Translations under genes and position numbers: made by a program
From: Candidatus Thioglobus sp.
Lineage (GTDB): Bacteria; Pseudomonadota; Gammaproteobacteria; PS1; Pseudothioglobaceae
Assembly: GCA_018644675.1 (NCBI GenBank)
Contig: JABGQC010000008.1
Span: forward strand, 1 to 37,286
Direction of reading: 5' to 3'
Length of the DNA stretch: 37,286 nt
Part shown: piece by piece, positions 26,511 to 36,624 of the stretch
Layout of the letters: each line of letters begins with the position of its first letter
Position numbering within the stretch: the stretch's first letter is position 1
Notes under the pieces: model-generated
Database searches by the model: none
Told to the model about the DNA's origin: nothing
The model's input: the letters and a program-made list of their open reading frames with translations, nothing else

Positions 26511-27677
26511 CTATGTTTTAACTTTTAGCCACCAAAATAGTAAAATAAATTGAGCAATTAATAGCGGCACAACAGACAATAACACCACTTCCCAGCCAAA
26601 ATTAAACACAAACCAGCCTGCAGACAGAGAAGCGATGGCTTGAAGACTAAAAATTAGGAAGTCATTAACAGACTGAACTTTAAATTTTTCAGCATCGATG
26701 TAGGAGTTTGGCAAGAGGCTGGTGCCACCAATAAATAAGAAATTCCAGCCCAGTCCTAATAGAATTAAGGCTACCCAGTAATTATTGAGTGCGTGACCTG
26801 AAAGAGCAATGGCGATACAGACAAAATACAACAAGACCCCAATAAGCATCATTTTGCTTAGGCCTAATAGTTTTACAATCCAAGGGGTGAATAGCGAAGG
26901 TAAAAACATGGCGATGACGTGCGACTGGATGACAAACTTGGTGTGTTCTAGTGAAAATCCATCAATGACGTGCATGCTCATCGGTGTGGCAGTCATGATA
27001 TAGCTCATCACCACGTAGCCAATTGCTGAACTGGACATGGCAATGATAAAGACTCGCTGCTTCACAATGGTGTGTAAGCTTCTACCTGAAGATGAATGAT
27101 TTTCAGAAGCGACAGCATACGGTTGATAAAACCAAAGCAATGTAAAGGCCATTATGAAGCTCAGGCTGAGTAAGGCAAAAGATCCAACAAATTGAGTGCT
27201 GAATAAATCTTGTCCTAGGATGGCGATTTCAGGGCCTAAATAGGCAGAAATTAAGCCGCCAACCAGTACTGCTGATGTGGCAGTGGCGCTTAAGTGGTGA
27301 TCAACACTTTCAATTGCTGCAAACCTAAATTGGTTCATGGTGGCGGTGGTGACGCCAAATAGAAAAGTGGCTGTGCAAAATAGATAAAAAGACTGGATGT
27401 TGAGAGCGGTAATGGCCAGTGTAATAATCACCAAGGTATAAATACAAACGCCTAGAAAAGTTTGGCGCCTGCCTAGGTGTGACATAATGCGATTTATTGG
27501 AATGATAAAGCTTGCCGTGCCAACCACCAGAAGCGCGACTGGTAGGGTTGACAGGCTATCCATGGGCGCTAAATTTTGACCAATAATACCGCCTAGAAAA
27601 ATCACAAAGACGCTGAGTGACATAAATAGTGCCAGCCCAGCGGTTAACAGCCAGACATTTTTAGGTAGGGTGAGCAT
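26511..27677 (-). CDS. Major facilitator superfamily transporter
   Basis: 388 residues with about 12 hydrophobic helices and the loop 2-3 motif in modified form (IMSHLGRRQTFLGV, residues 64-77), which identifies the MFS fold. A central basic loop near SSGRSLHTIVKQRV separates the two halves. Substrate cannot be told from sequence; it may be an efflux or uptake carrier. The ATG directly follows the glmU stop, so it is the last gene of a three-gene unit with glmU and the exported unknown protein. The 97-base gap after it has only a weak 5-base stem. Confidence 0.88.
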   Translation of the reverse strand: MLTLPKNVWLLTAGLALFMSLSVFVIFLGGIIGQNLAPMDSLSTLPVALLVVGTASFIIPINRIMSHLGRRQTFLGVCIYTLVIITLAITALNIQSFYLFCTATFLFGVTTATMNQFRFAAIESVDHHLSATATSAVLVGGLISAYLGPEIAILGQDLFSTQFVGSFALLSLSFIMAFTLLWFYQPYAVASENHSSSGRSLHTIVKQRVFIIAMSSSAIGYVVMSYIMTATPMSMHVIDGFSLEHTKFVIQSHVIAMFLPSLFTPWIVKLLGLSKMMLIGVLLYFVCIAIALSGHALNNYWVALILLGLGWNFLFIGGTSLLPNSYIDAEKFKVQSVNDFLIFSLQAIASLSAGWFVFNFGWEVVLLSVVPLLIAQFILLFWWLKVKT

Positions 27678-29036
27678 TTATTTTTTGACTGGTCTGTTCC
27701 AACTCGGAAAAACTCGTTGCTTAGATCTGCTCAAGGTTAGTTGATCCTCTGGGGCGCTAGCAGTAATGGTAGATCCTGCACCAATGGTGGCATTTTTACC
27801 AATAGTAACAGGGGCGACCAATTGCGAGTCTGAGCCAATAAAGGCGCCATCACCAATGATAGTTTGATGCTTGTTGACGCCGTCATAATTACACGTAATT
27901 ACTCCGGCACCGATATTAACATCAGCTCCTACGGTAGCATCGCCGACATAGCTAAGGTGTGAAATTTTTGAGCCTTTACCGATAATGGACTTTTTGACTT
28001 CGACAAAGTTACCAACTTTAGCGTTTTCTCCAATGTCGGCTTGAGGGCGAACACGGGCAAATGGACCGATTGAAGCGCCGTTGCCAATGACGGCATCTTC
28101 AATGACAGAATTTGCCAAGATAGTCACATGATCGCCAATTTTAGAGTTTTTTATACAACAATTAGGTGCAATTGTTGTGTTATTTCCCAGAGTGACAACC
28201 CCTTCAATCAAGGTGTTAAAGTCAATTTCACAATCTTGTCCGAAGCTTAGATCACCACGACAATCAAAGCGTGATGGATCTTTAAGGCTAAGACCTTGTT
28301 GCATATATTGATCAGATTTTTGCTGTTGGTAAATACGCTCAAGTTCGGCTAGCTGAACTTTGTCATTCACACCCGCAACTTCAGACTCATCTATGGTAAT
28401 TACAGAAGCAACAGTTTTGCCATCGTTAACAGCCGACTCGATGATATCAGTTAAGTAGAGCTCGCCTTGAGCATTGTTTGCATCTAGGCCGCTTAAGTAT
28501 TTTTTGAGCAATGCCGTTTGAACTGCCATGATGCCGGTGTTTACTTCACATACTTTGAGCTGCTCAACGTTTGCATCTTTTTGTTCAACAATGGCTTGAA
28601 TGGTTTCGTTGTTACGAATGATGCGCCCGTATCCTGTTGGATCTTCTAAGACCACCGACAGCAGGGCAATGCCTGAGGTTTTAGATGCATCGATTAGTTG
28701 CTCTAAGGTTGTTTGCTGAATCAAAGGCACGTCGCCATATAGAATTAGGGATACTGAATCCTCTTCAATATGAGGAGTTGCCTGTTGTACGGCGTGGCCA
28801 GTGCCGAGTTGTTCTACTTGCTCAACCCAGTTGATTGAATCATCATTAATTGTTTGTTTAACTTGATTGCCACCAAAGCCATAAACCACATGAATTTGCT
28901 GGCTAACTAGTTTTGCTTGTTTAAGTACGTGTCCTAAGAGGGTATTGTCTGCCAAAATTTGCAAGACCTTAGGTTTGGATGAATTCATGCGCGTGCCTTT
29001 GCCCGCTGCCAGAATAATGGCGTGAATGTTAGTCAT
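27678..29036 (-). CDS. glmU: Bifunctional GlcNAc-1-phosphate uridyltransferase / glucosamine-1-phosphate acetyltransferase
   Basis: Makes UDP-GlcNAc for peptidoglycan and LPS: the C-terminal domain acetylates glucosamine-1-phosphate, the N-terminal domain adds UMP. 452 residues. The pyrophosphorylase signature LAAGKGTRM is at 9-17 with KPKVL after it, and LILYGDVPL is the metal/UTP site. From about residue 250 the protein is a left-handed beta-helix of hexapeptide repeats (IGPFARVRPQADIGENAKVG, VEVKKS, SHLSYVGDATVG, IGAGVITCNYDG). Stop and start codons abut both neighbours. It is not next to the atp operon or glmS as in enterobacteria. Confidence 0.97.
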   Translation of the reverse strand: MTNIHAIILAAGKGTRMNSSKPKVLQILADNTLLGHVLKQAKLVSQQIHVVYGFGGNQVKQTINDDSINWVEQVEQLGTGHAVQQATPHIEEDSVSLILYGDVPLIQQTTLEQLIDASKTSGIALLSVVLEDPTGYGRIIRNNETIQAIVEQKDANVEQLKVCEVNTGIMAVQTALLKKYLSGLDANNAQGELYLTDIIESAVNDGKTVASVITIDESEVAGVNDKVQLAELERIYQQQKSDQYMQQGLSLKDPSRFDCRGDLSFGQDCEIDFNTLIEGVVTLGNNTTIAPNCCIKNSKIGDHVTILANSVIEDAVIGNGASIGPFARVRPQADIGENAKVGNFVEVKKSIIGKGSKISHLSYVGDATVGADVNIGAGVITCNYDGVNKHQTIIGDGAFIGSDSQLVAPVTIGKNATIGAGSTITASAPEDQLTLSRSKQRVFPSWNRPVKK

Positions 29037-29696
29037 TTAAAAGTCTTCAACAATAGGGTTTTGATCAAGATAGCTTTCGGTAATGCCGGGAACAATAAAG
29101 CTAATGGTGGCGATAACTTGCCCGTCTTTACGTCCGACGCTATAAGTGGCGGCGCGCATTTGAATAGGAGCATCTTTAAAAATATCGGAAAAATTACGAG
29201 ATTTTCTAGACTGCTCTACAAACTCTTGTTTGCTAATAAAGGTGTACTTGATACTATGTTTTTGATAGGCTTCGTTCTCAAATTCTGCAATCATTTTTGT
29301 GAATTCATCTTTATTAAAGGTATTGGCACTGACTTCTAAAATGTCAAATTTTTCCTTTCCGTCTTCAATTAAGACTAAATCAAACTGAGTTTTCAGTACG
29401 TGAAACATTTTTTTGACCTTGCTCACTTCAGATAAAGGTAGAACAAGCGCAGTAGAAACTAGGCGGTCGTTAAGAAAGCGAAAGGCTAACTCGGCATCTT
29501 CACCCGCCAAGGAGTGATTTTTTAGACATAATGTGCCTTGTTCATATCTGTCAGAGCAATCTTCGAGTACGTGGGCTTTTTGCAAAAAAACCTTGGGCAT
29601 GCCCACCACATATTGCTTGTAGAGTCGGATTTGTTCACCGGCTAAACTGGGGATACTGAAAATAGTAAATAGAATTAATAATAGAATGCGTTTCAT
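29037..29696 (-). CDS. Exported protein of unknown function
   Basis: Not recognised. 219 residues with a clear signal peptide (MKRILLLILFTIFSIPSLA, likely cleaved before GEQ), so periplasmic or outer-membrane associated; no lipobox cysteine. The mature part is mixed alpha/beta and charged, with two cysteines (C47, C57) close enough for a disulfide loop, and a C-terminal strand region (DGQVIATISFIVPGI). Its TAA directly precedes the glmU ATG, so it is probably the first gene of a unit with glmU and the MFS transporter. Functional guesses from that link alone would be weak. Confidence 0.8.
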   Translation of the reverse strand: MKRILLLILFTIFSIPSLAGEQIRLYKQYVVGMPKVFLQKAHVLEDCSDRYEQGTLCLKNHSLAGEDAELAFRFLNDRLVSTALVLPLSEVSKVKKMFHVLKTQFDLVLIEDGKEKFDILEVSANTFNKDEFTKMIAEFENEAYQKHSIKYTFISKQEFVEQSRKSRNFSDIFKDAPIQMRAATYSVGRKDGQVIATISFIVPGITESYLDQNPIVEDF

Positions 29697-29767
29697 ACAG
29701 AAAAATCGTTTTAACTTGAGTTATATTGTAAACGCATAAGCCTTTAAATACAATAAAATTAGCCTTT

Positions 29768-32182
29768 ATGAGTAACGCTTGTTTTCACTGCGGACTGGAA
29801 GTAACCAGTCGTAATCGCATCCAGATGAATATTGACCAAACACCCCAAGATTTTTGTTGTGTGGGTTGTGCTAGCGTTTGTCAAACAATTCATCAAAGTG
29901 GGCTGGGTGAGTTCTACACACAGCAGACCAGCTCGGTTTTGCCGGCAGTGGCACTCGAGTATCCGCTTGAGTTTTACGACGCGCCAGCCTTTCAACAGCC
30001 TTTTTTAGAATCGGCACCTTCCGGTGAAAATATTATCACCCTGATTAGCGACACCATTCATTGTGCCGCTTGTGTATGGCTGATTGAAAAAGCCATTGGC
30101 TCGTTAGCAGGGGTAAATTGGGTGCGTGCAAATTTAACCGACAAGCGCATTCGACTAAGCTGGAGTGATGGCGATATTCATCTATCTCAAATCATGCAGC
30201 GTTTGGCAGATTTGGGTTATAGCGCCATGCCGTTTGAGCAAAATATAGCAGAGCAGTTGGCGAATAAGTCCAATCGGGCCATGCTTTATAGAATTGGGTT
30301 TGCCGCCTTTACTATGATGAACTTATTGTGGATTTCTGTTGCCCTATATACCGGTGCCAGCGAAGGTAAGTATCATCAATATTTCCAATGGTTGGGGTTT
30401 GCTCTAGCGACGCCCACACTTTTTTATTCAGGATTTGGGTTTTTAAAGAGTGCTTACAACGGGCTTAGAAATGGTCTAATGAATATGGATGTACCCATTA
30501 GCATTGGCGCACTGACGACTTATTTTTATTCTGTTTATGTACTGCTTGGCTTTTCGACTAAAGGCGAGGTGTATTTTGATACAGTGGTGAATTTTATTTT
30601 TGTAATTTTGATTGGACGCTATTTAGAGGGTTCGGCCAAAAAATCCTCTATTTCAGCGTCTAGCTCTTTGCAGCAACTACAGCCTAAAGTTGCCCTGGTG
30701 ATTAAAGATAAAGACGAAATTATCACCCCAGTTGGAGCGATTAACATCAATGACAAGGTGCTGATCAGACCGGGTGAGCGAATTCCAGTTGATGGATGTG
30801 TGTTTTCAGGCATGAGTGAGGCAGATGAGTCGCTACTCAGCGGTGAATCTAGGCCAGTGGTAAAAAATCTAGGTGATGAGGTGTTTGCAGGGTCGGTTAA
30901 TGGTCAGGGGGCGTTAGAGATAGTTGTAACCAAAACGCTAAAGCAATCGGTTTTGGGCAAGATTGTGAGCTTGGTAGAAAACACCCAATATAGCAAAAGC
31001 GCCATCGTTTGTAGTATTGATAAAATTATTCCGTATTTTGTTGGTGTGACGATATTTCTTGCGCTGGCCACCTTTGTTTATTGGTATCCACATGACTTTG
31101 ATTTGGCCTTGTTAAGTGCCACGAGCGTGCTGATTATTACTTGTCCTTGCGCCTTTGGATTGGCCACGCCAATGAGTATTGCAGTAGCTAGTGGTGCTGC
31201 CATTAAAGAAAAAATGCTGATCAAAAATAGTGACGCCTTAGAGGTGTTAAATCAGGTTGATTGGGTTGTTTTTGATAAAACAGGTACACTGACTTTGGGT
31301 GAATTTAAGGTTGAGAAAGTGGTTCACGCTACCGTTAAACAATTAAACAAACAACCCGATTTAATGCAAATTATGGCCAGCATTGAAAAGTATTCAGAGC
31401 ACCCTTTGGCGCAAGCTATAGTGGTTGAAAACCAACACGCATTGTTAACAACGAATGACTTTCAATCCGCGCCGGGCCAGGGTGTTAGCGCTAGTATCGA
31501 TGGAGTCTCTTATAAAATCGGCAAATTGTCGTTTGTGGACAGCGGCCAACAGGTGGACACCGACATGCTAAAAAACTCTCAACAAATTGAGTTGCAAGGT
31601 TCTAGTTGTATTTGGTGTTCGACTCAAGACCAGGTGCTGGGGTTTGTAGCGTTATCTGATCAGATTAAACCAGATGCCAAAGCTACAATTACCCAACTAC
31701 TCGCAACTGGCAAACAAGTTAGTATTCTCAGTGGCGATAGCCAAGTGGTGACACAAAAAGTGGCGAAATATTTAGGTATTGAACATGTGGTGGCGCAAGC
31801 ACTGCCAGAAGATAAGGCGAATTATATTAAGCAATTGCAGCAGCATCATCGCGTCCTCATGATTGGCGATGGAGTGAATGATGCACCTGCATTGGTGCGG
31901 GCTGATACCAGTATGGCAATTGGCTCTGGTAGTGATGTGTCCATTAATCATGCAGACGTCGTTTTGTTAAAATCAACATTAACCCCAATTTTAACCATGA
32001 TGAGTTTGGCTCAACGCACCAGTCAAGCCATCAAACAAAACATTACTTTTGCATTGTTGTATAACGCACTCATGGTGCCTTTAGCAATGATGGCAAAGGT
32101 AACACCGCTATTTGCAGCTATTGCAATGCCCATTAGTTCACTCATCGTGATTGGCAATGCGGCGCGACTTAGAAAGAAATAA
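29768..32182 (+). CDS. ccoI: CcoI/FixI-type copper-exporting P1B ATPase
   Basis: Copper-translocating ATPase of the type that supplies the periplasm for cbb3 cytochrome oxidase assembly. 804 residues. N-terminus: a cysteine-rich putative metal-binding domain (C5, C8, C30, C31, C34), followed by an HMA domain with CAAC at 99-102. Eight predicted membrane helices follow; the transport motif is CPC at 459-461 (TCPCAFGLATP), the phosphorylated aspartate is D503 in DKTGTLT, and SEHPLAQAI and GDGVNDAPALVRAD are present. The extra N-terminal cysteine domain separates CcoI/FixI from CopA. The cbb3 genes ccoNOQP and ccoGH are not in the window, so the symbol is inferred from architecture. Confidence 0.9.
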   Translation: MSNACFHCGLEVTSRNRIQMNIDQTPQDFCCVGCASVCQTIHQSGLGEFYTQQTSSVLPAVALEYPLEFYDAPAFQQPFLESAPSGENIITLISDTIHCAACVWLIEKAIGSLAGVNWVRANLTDKRIRLSWSDGDIHLSQIMQRLADLGYSAMPFEQNIAEQLANKSNRAMLYRIGFAAFTMMNLLWISVALYTGASEGKYHQYFQWLGFALATPTLFYSGFGFLKSAYNGLRNGLMNMDVPISIGALTTYFYSVYVLLGFSTKGEVYFDTVVNFIFVILIGRYLEGSAKKSSISASSSLQQLQPKVALVIKDKDEIITPVGAININDKVLIRPGERIPVDGCVFSGMSEADESLLSGESRPVVKNLGDEVFAGSVNGQGALEIVVTKTLKQSVLGKIVSLVENTQYSKSAIVCSIDKIIPYFVGVTIFLALATFVYWYPHDFDLALLSATSVLIITCPCAFGLATPMSIAVASGAAIKEKMLIKNSDALEVLNQVDWVVFDKTGTLTLGEFKVEKVVHATVKQLNKQPDLMQIMASIEKYSEHPLAQAIVVENQHALLTTNDFQSAPGQGVSASIDGVSYKIGKLSFVDSGQQVDTDMLKNSQQIELQGSSCIWCSTQDQVLGFVALSDQIKPDAKATITQLLATGKQVSILSGDSQVVTQKVAKYLGIEHVVAQALPEDKANYIKQLQQHHRVLMIGDGVNDAPALVRADTSMAIGSGSDVSINHADVVLLKSTLTPILTMMSLAQRTSQAIKQNITFALLYNALMVPLAMMAKVTPLFAAIAMPISSLIVIGNAARLRKK

Positions 32183-32266
32183 AAACAAACTGATAAAAAA
32201 TAAAGCGCTACGAGCACAAATAGTATATAATTCGCTCTCTTTTGAGATTTAAACTTATATACAAAC

Positions 32267-32479
32267 ATGAAAACAGATATTCATCCTAATTATGACACCG
32301 TTAAAGTAGTTTGCTCATGCGGTAACACATTCGATACTCGCTCAACGGTAGGCAAAGAAGAATTACATTTAGATGTATGTTCAAGCTGTCATCCTTTTTA
32401 CACAGGTAAGCAAAAAATTATGGACAGTGCTGGACGTGTTGAGAAATTTAAATCACGTTTTGGTGCATTCAAAAGATAA
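32267..32479 (+). CDS. rpmE: 50S ribosomal protein L31, zinc-binding form
   Basis: 70 residues with CxC (VVCSCGNTF) and CxxC ([15 protein letters not shown]) pairs, the four ligands of the zinc-containing L31 that doubles as a zinc store; the alternative zinc-free paralogue ykgM/rpmE2 lacks them. The ending VEKFKSRFG is characteristic. A perfect TATAAT at 32226-32231 lies about 36 bases before the ATG and may be its -10, though the -35 is poor. A strong terminator follows, so it is probably a single-gene transcript. Confidence 0.96.
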   Translation: MKTDIHPNYDTVKVVCSCGNTFDTRSTVGKEELHLDVCSSCHPFYTGKQKIMDSAGRVEKFKSRFGAFKR

Positions 32480-32498
32480 AGCGAATGCATTTAAGCAA

Positions 32499-32524
32499 AA
32501 AGCCACATTTATGTGGCTTTTTTT
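32499..32524 (+). terminator. Rho-independent terminator after rpmE
   Basis: Perfect 9-base stem AAAGCCACA (32499-32507) / TGTGGCTTT (32512-32520), loop TTTA, followed by a T-tract to 32524. It starts about 20 bases past the rpmE stop. An A-run on the other side is short, so it acts mainly in the plus direction. Confidence 0.92.
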
Positions 32525-32595
32525 ATGCCCGATTGAATAGGATATATAGCCAAATATCGTTATAATTATGGCATTCTTTTTTTATCCATGAGTCT

Positions 32596-33630
32596 ATGTC
32601 ATTCGATTACCTTAACGCACTATCAAAAAAGCCAACAACACGCACGCCAATTTGGGTGATGCGTCAAGCAGGGCGCTATTTGCCTGAGTATCGCGCTACG
32701 CGCAAACAAGCTGGCGATTTTATGAGCTTGTGCAAAAATCCAGAGTTGGCTTGTGAAGTCACCATGCAGCCGATTGATCGTTTTGATTTGGATGCGGCCA
32801 TTTTATTTTCAGATATTCTTACCATTCCTGATGCGATGGGATTAGGGCTATATTTTAGCGAAGGTGAAGGGCCGAAATTTGAACGACCAATTCAAAACCT
32901 GGCAGACATTGAGGCTCTCCCTACAGAAGTCAACAATGATTTGACTTATGTTTTTGATGGCGTTTCCACCATTAAATCTGCTTTAAGCACTCGTGCGCCA
33001 CTCATTGGATTTAGTGGCAGCCCTTGGACATTGGCCACTTATATGATTGAAGGTGGTAGTAGTAAAACCTTTGCTAAAACCAAGGCCATGCTTTTTAACG
33101 AGCCACAAATGTTGCACCTATTATTAGACAAACTCGCCAGCAGTGTCATTGCTTATTTAGATCAGCAAGTGCAAAGTGGCGCGGATAGTTTGATGGTGTT
33201 TGATACTTGGGGTGGGGTTTTATCCAAGCAAAATTATCTAGATTTTTCACTGAACTATATGCAAAAAATTGTGAATGGTGTTAAGGCTAAACATCCAAAT
33301 ACACCGATTACTTTATTTAGTAAAAATGGTGGTAAGCATTTGGGTGAAATTGCTGCTACGGGTTGCGATGGTGTGGGTATTGATTGGACAGTAGAGCTGG
33401 GTGATGTTGAGCGCCAAATTGGTGATAAAGTCGCCATTCAGGGTAATCTGGACCCCGCAGTTATGTATGCCACGCCTGAAATTATAAGAACTGAAGTTAA
33501 AAAAGTGCTAGACCAATTTCAAGGCGATACAGGTCATATTTTCAATTTAGGCCATGGCATTACTCCAGACGTTAACCCAGAGAATATGAAAGTTCTTGTT
33601 GATGCAGTGCACGAATTTAGCGCCAAGTAG
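32596..33630 (+). CDS. hemE: Uroporphyrinogen decarboxylase
   Basis: Converts uroporphyrinogen III to coproporphyrinogen III in haem synthesis. 344 residues, close to the family's usual ~350. The N-terminal signature [14 protein letters not shown] lies near residues 20-33, the second signature [17 protein letters not shown] near 139-155, and the substrate aspartate is in [22 protein letters not shown] at 32561-32566 may be a -10. It starts an apparent operon hemE-trpA-accD-fkpB-ispH with very short gaps; the functions belong to different pathways. Confidence 0.97.
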   Translation: MSFDYLNALSKKPTTRTPIWVMRQAGRYLPEYRATRKQAGDFMSLCKNPELACEVTMQPIDRFDLDAAILFSDILTIPDAMGLGLYFSEGEGPKFERPIQNLADIEALPTEVNNDLTYVFDGVSTIKSALSTRAPLIGFSGSPWTLATYMIEGGSSKTFAKTKAMLFNEPQMLHLLLDKLASSVIAYLDQQVQSGADSLMVFDTWGGVLSKQNYLDFSLNYMQKIVNGVKAKHPNTPITLFSKNGGKHLGEIAATGCDGVGIDWTVELGDVERQIGDKVAIQGNLDPAVMYATPEIIRTEVKKVLDQFQGDTGHIFNLGHGITPDVNPENMKVLVDAVHEFSAK

Positions 33631-33632
33631 TC

Positions 33633-34430
33633 ATGTCAAGATTATCATCAGTATTTGCTGACTTGCCAAAAGGGCATAAAGCGTTTATTCCCTTTATTAC
33701 TGCTGGAGATAGTGGCCTAGATAATACTTATGAGTTAATGCTTACCCTGGTAAAAAATGGTGCCGATATCATCGAGCTTGGCGTGCCTTTTTCTGATCCA
33801 ATGGCAGACGGCCCTACGATCGCCAAATCTCATGAGCGTGCAGTGGCAGCAGGCGTAAGTTTGAGAGATGTTCTGACTTTAGTGGAAAAATTCAGAGTAG
33901 TCAACAATACAACGGCCATTGTATTGATGGGCTACTTAAATCCAATTGAGGTTTATGGCTACCAAGCTTTTGCTAAAGACGCCAGCCGAAGTGGTGTTGA
34001 TGGTGTGTTAGTAGTGGACATGCCACCTGAAGAAGCGCACGATCTCAAGCAAAATTTAGATGTGACAGGGGTTGATTTTATTTTCCTAGTCGCACCAACA
34101 ACAACCGATGCACGCATTGAATTTTTGGCAACAATTGCCTCTGGCTTTGTTTACTTTGTCTCTCTCAAAGGGGTAACAGGCGCTGGGCATTTAGATATTG
34201 ATGCAGTCACCCATAACCTATCCAGAATTAGGCGTCACATTAGCCTGCCGGTTGGCGTAGGCTTTGGTATTAAAGATGCACAAACCGCCAAGGCCATCTC
34301 TACTAATGCCGATGCGGTTATTGTTGGATCGTCATTGGTTGCATTTGTTGAACAATATGCAAGCGATAAGGATAAAATGTTAGAAAGCGTTGGAAATTTA
34401 GCAAATGAAATTTCTGCTGCCATTAAATAA
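33633..34430 (+). CDS. trpA: Tryptophan synthase alpha chain
   Basis: Cleaves indole-3-glycerol phosphate to indole, which is channelled to TrpB. 265 residues, the normal length. The catalytic pair is in IIELGVPFSDPMADGP (Glu near 48, Asp near 59). Loop VSLKGVTGAG and the phosphate site GVGFGIKDA and VIVGSSLV are intact. It begins 2 bases after the hemE stop. The trpA-accD link is conserved in many proteobacteria, but trpB, which normally precedes trpA, lies about 10 kb upstream with other genes between. Confidence 0.96.
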   Translation: MSRLSSVFADLPKGHKAFIPFITAGDSGLDNTYELMLTLVKNGADIIELGVPFSDPMADGPTIAKSHERAVAAGVSLRDVLTLVEKFRVVNNTTAIVLMGYLNPIEVYGYQAFAKDASRSGVDGVLVVDMPPEEAHDLKQNLDVTGVDFIFLVAPTTTDARIEFLATIASGFVYFVSLKGVTGAGHLDIDAVTHNLSRIRRHISLPVGVGFGIKDAQTAKAISTNADAVIVGSSLVAFVEQYASDKDKMLESVGNLANEISAAIK

Positions 34431-34449
34431 TTAAAACAAGGATTTAGAC

Positions 34450-35298
34450 ATGAGCTGGCTAGAAAAAATCTTACCGTCAATTACTAATGTTGTTAAAAAG
34501 AATATTCCAGAAGGATTATGGAGTAAGTGTCCAAAATGTGAATCGACTATTTATACTGAGGAGTTGCAAGAGGCGGTATACGTTTGCCCAAAATGTGATT
34601 ATCACATGCGTATCTCAGCTCGTGTTCGACTTGAAAGTTTTTTAGATGAAAAAGGCCAAGAAGAAATTGCACCAAATCTAGTCGCTGTTGACCCGCTAAA
34701 ATTTAAAGACCAGAAAAAATACAAAGATCGCTATTTACAAGCGCAAAAAGCCACTAATGAAAAAGACGCGCTGATTGTTAAAACCGGTACTTTAGAAGGC
34801 ATGCCAGTAGTGGTTGCTGCATTTGAGTTTAAATTTATGGGTGGTTCGATGGGTTCAGTTGTGGGCGAGAAATTTGTCCGTGCTGCCCAGGAAAGTATCA
34901 AAACCGGCGCACCTTTAATTTGTTTTTCTGCCTCAGGTGGTGCGCGCATGCAAGAAGGTTTGTTCTCACTCATGCAGATGAGTAAAACTTCATTAATGGT
35001 AAAGCTATTAAGCGATAAAAAAGTACCTTTCATTTCCATCTTGACAGATCCAACCATGGGTGGCGTTTCAGCCAGTTTTGCCATGTTAGGCGATATTCAT
35101 ATTGCTGAGCCAAACGCTTTAATAGGTTTTGCCGGCCCTAGAGTGGTGGAGCAGACTGTGCGCGAGGAATTGCCTGAAGGCTTTCAACGCAGTGAATTTT
35201 TATTGGAAAAAGGTGCTATTGATCTAATCATTCATCGTCACGAATTGCGTAAACAAGTGCACACCCTATTAAGCGCAATGACGTTTAATAATGGCTAA
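34450..35298 (+). CDS. accD: Acetyl-CoA carboxylase carboxyltransferase subunit beta
   Basis: Forms malonyl-CoA with AccA, the committed step of fatty acid synthesis. 282 residues. The N-terminal zinc ribbon is C27-PK-C30 and C46-PK-C49. The crotonase-fold core includes [17 protein letters not shown], the oxyanion segment [11 protein letters not shown] and [24 protein letters not shown] ribosome-binding site precedes the ATG. The end overlaps the next gene by 8 bases. folC, often downstream of accD, is absent here. Confidence 0.97.
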   Translation: MSWLEKILPSITNVVKKNIPEGLWSKCPKCESTIYTEELQEAVYVCPKCDYHMRISARVRLESFLDEKGQEEIAPNLVAVDPLKFKDQKKYKDRYLQAQKATNEKDALIVKTGTLEGMPVVVAAFEFKFMGGSMGSVVGEKFVRAAQESIKTGAPLICFSASGGARMQEGLFSLMQMSKTSLMVKLLSDKKVPFISILTDPTMGGVSASFAMLGDIHIAEPNALIGFAGPRVVEQTVREELPEGFQRSEFLLEKGAIDLIIHRHELRKQVHTLLSAMTFNNG

Positions 35299-35701
35299 CT
35301 ACTCCATTCATTACAAACTTAGTCATGCAAATGGCGCCTTGGTAGACGAGGCCTGGGATCAACCTTTAGTATTTGAGGTGGGCGATGGCCAACTCGACCC
35401 TTGTTTAGAAAAATGCGTACTCGATGCTAAATTAGGTGAATTACAAACCTTTTTACTCGGCGCTTCTGAAGCCTTTGGCGAGTGTTATGATGAGGCTTTC
35501 CAGTTTATGTCACGTGATGACTTTCCAAAAGACTTTAACTTTGAGCTAGACGCAGCAGTTGAATTTGAAACCCCAGCGGGTGATGCTTATGTTGGCTGTA
35601 TTGACCAAATTGAAGACAACCAGATTCGGGTGAATTTTAATCACCCACTGGCAGGTGCAGATGTGTCGTTTCAAGTTAAAGTCCTTAACATAGCATCGTG
35701 A
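35291..35701 (+). CDS. fkpB: FKBP-type peptidyl-prolyl isomerase, FkpB/SlpA-like
   Basis: 136-residue protein with the reduced FKBP domain and inserted flap typical of SlyD/FkpB: an opening strand [18 protein letters not shown], then [22 protein letters not shown] and [20 protein letters not shown]. Members catalyse proline isomerisation and act as chaperones. It lacks the metal-binding histidine-rich tail of SlyD, favouring FkpB. fkpB directly before ispH is also the arrangement in Escherichia coli, which supports the name. Overlaps accD by 8 bases and ispH by 4. Confidence 0.88.
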   Translation: MANYSIHYKLSHANGALVDEAWDQPLVFEVGDGQLDPCLEKCVLDAKLGELQTFLLGASEAFGECYDEAFQFMSRDDFPKDFNFELDAAVEFETPAGDAYVGCIDQIEDNQIRVNFNHPLAGADVSFQVKVLNIAS

Positions 35702-36624
35702 AAATCCTCTTAGCCAATCCCCGTGGATTCTGCGCGGGCGTTGATCGTGCTATTGAAATCGTAGAGCGAGCATTAGCCTTGCATGGCAAGCCGGTGTATG
35801 TGCGTAATGAGGTGGTGCATAATAAATTTGTCGTGAATGATCTTAAGTCCAAGGGCGCTATTTTTGTTAAAGAAATTAACGAAGTGCCCGATCAGCAAGT
35901 GGTTATTTTTAGTGCGCACGGCGTTTCTCAAATGGTGCGCACTCAGGCACAGCACATTCATGCAACTATTTATGATGCCACCTGCCCTCTAGTTACCAAG
36001 GTGCACAAGGAAGTGGCGCGCAAGCAAAAGCAAAATCATCAGGTTGTTTTAATTGGACATAAGGGTCACCCCGAAGTAGAAGGCACTTTGGGACAATCAA
36101 GCGAAGGTCGGCAAGTGGTTTTGGTTGAGGATGGCAAAGATGTTGCTCAGTTAAACATTGGCACGGATGACAATATTTCTTACACCACTCAAACAACACT
36201 ATCAGTAGACGATACTCAGCATATCATTAGCGAACTTAAGGATAGGTTTCCTAATATCAAGGCGCCAAAAAAAGACGACATCTGCTACGCGACTCAAAAT
36301 CGACAAGATGCAGTTAAAGCTTTAATGCAATCTGCTGATGTGCTATTGGTACTCGGCTCTAGAAATTCCTCCAACTCAAATCGATTACGTGAGATTGCCG
36401 ATAAAATGAACATCCCCGCTTATCTGATTGACGGCGCAGATGAAATTAAGCAAGATTGGATAAAAAATGCCAATATTGTGGGAGTGACGGCAGGCGCTTC
36501 AGCGCCAGAAGTGCTGGTGCAGGAAGTGGTTAATTATTTGTATGATCACGGTGCAGATGAATTGCAAGAAGTAGATGGCGCACAAGAAAACGTGCACTTT
36601 CCCGTGCCAGAAGAATTAAGGTAG
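35698..36624 (+). CDS. ispH: 4-hydroxy-3-methylbut-2-enyl diphosphate reductase
   Basis: Last enzyme of the MEP isoprenoid pathway: reduces HMBPP to IPP and DMAPP with a [4Fe-4S] cluster. 308 residues. The three cluster cysteines are C12 ([12 protein letters not shown]), C96 (DATCPLV) and C196 ([11 protein letters not shown]), spaced as in the Escherichia coli enzyme. The proton-relay glutamate is in [10 protein letters not shown]. The start is GTG, within the last codons of fkpB. A short 6-base stem at 36629-36643 follows the stop but has no T-run. Confidence 0.97.
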   Translation: MKILLANPRGFCAGVDRAIEIVERALALHGKPVYVRNEVVHNKFVVNDLKSKGAIFVKEINEVPDQQVVIFSAHGVSQMVRTQAQHIHATIYDATCPLVTKVHKEVARKQKQNHQVVLIGHKGHPEVEGTLGQSSEGRQVVLVEDGKDVAQLNIGTDDNISYTTQTTLSVDDTQHIISELKDRFPNIKAPKKDDICYATQNRQDAVKALMQSADVLLVLGSRNSSNSNRLREIADKMNIPAYLIDGADEIKQDWIKNANIVGVTAGASAPEVLVQEVVNYLYDHGADELQEVDGAQENVHFPVPEELR

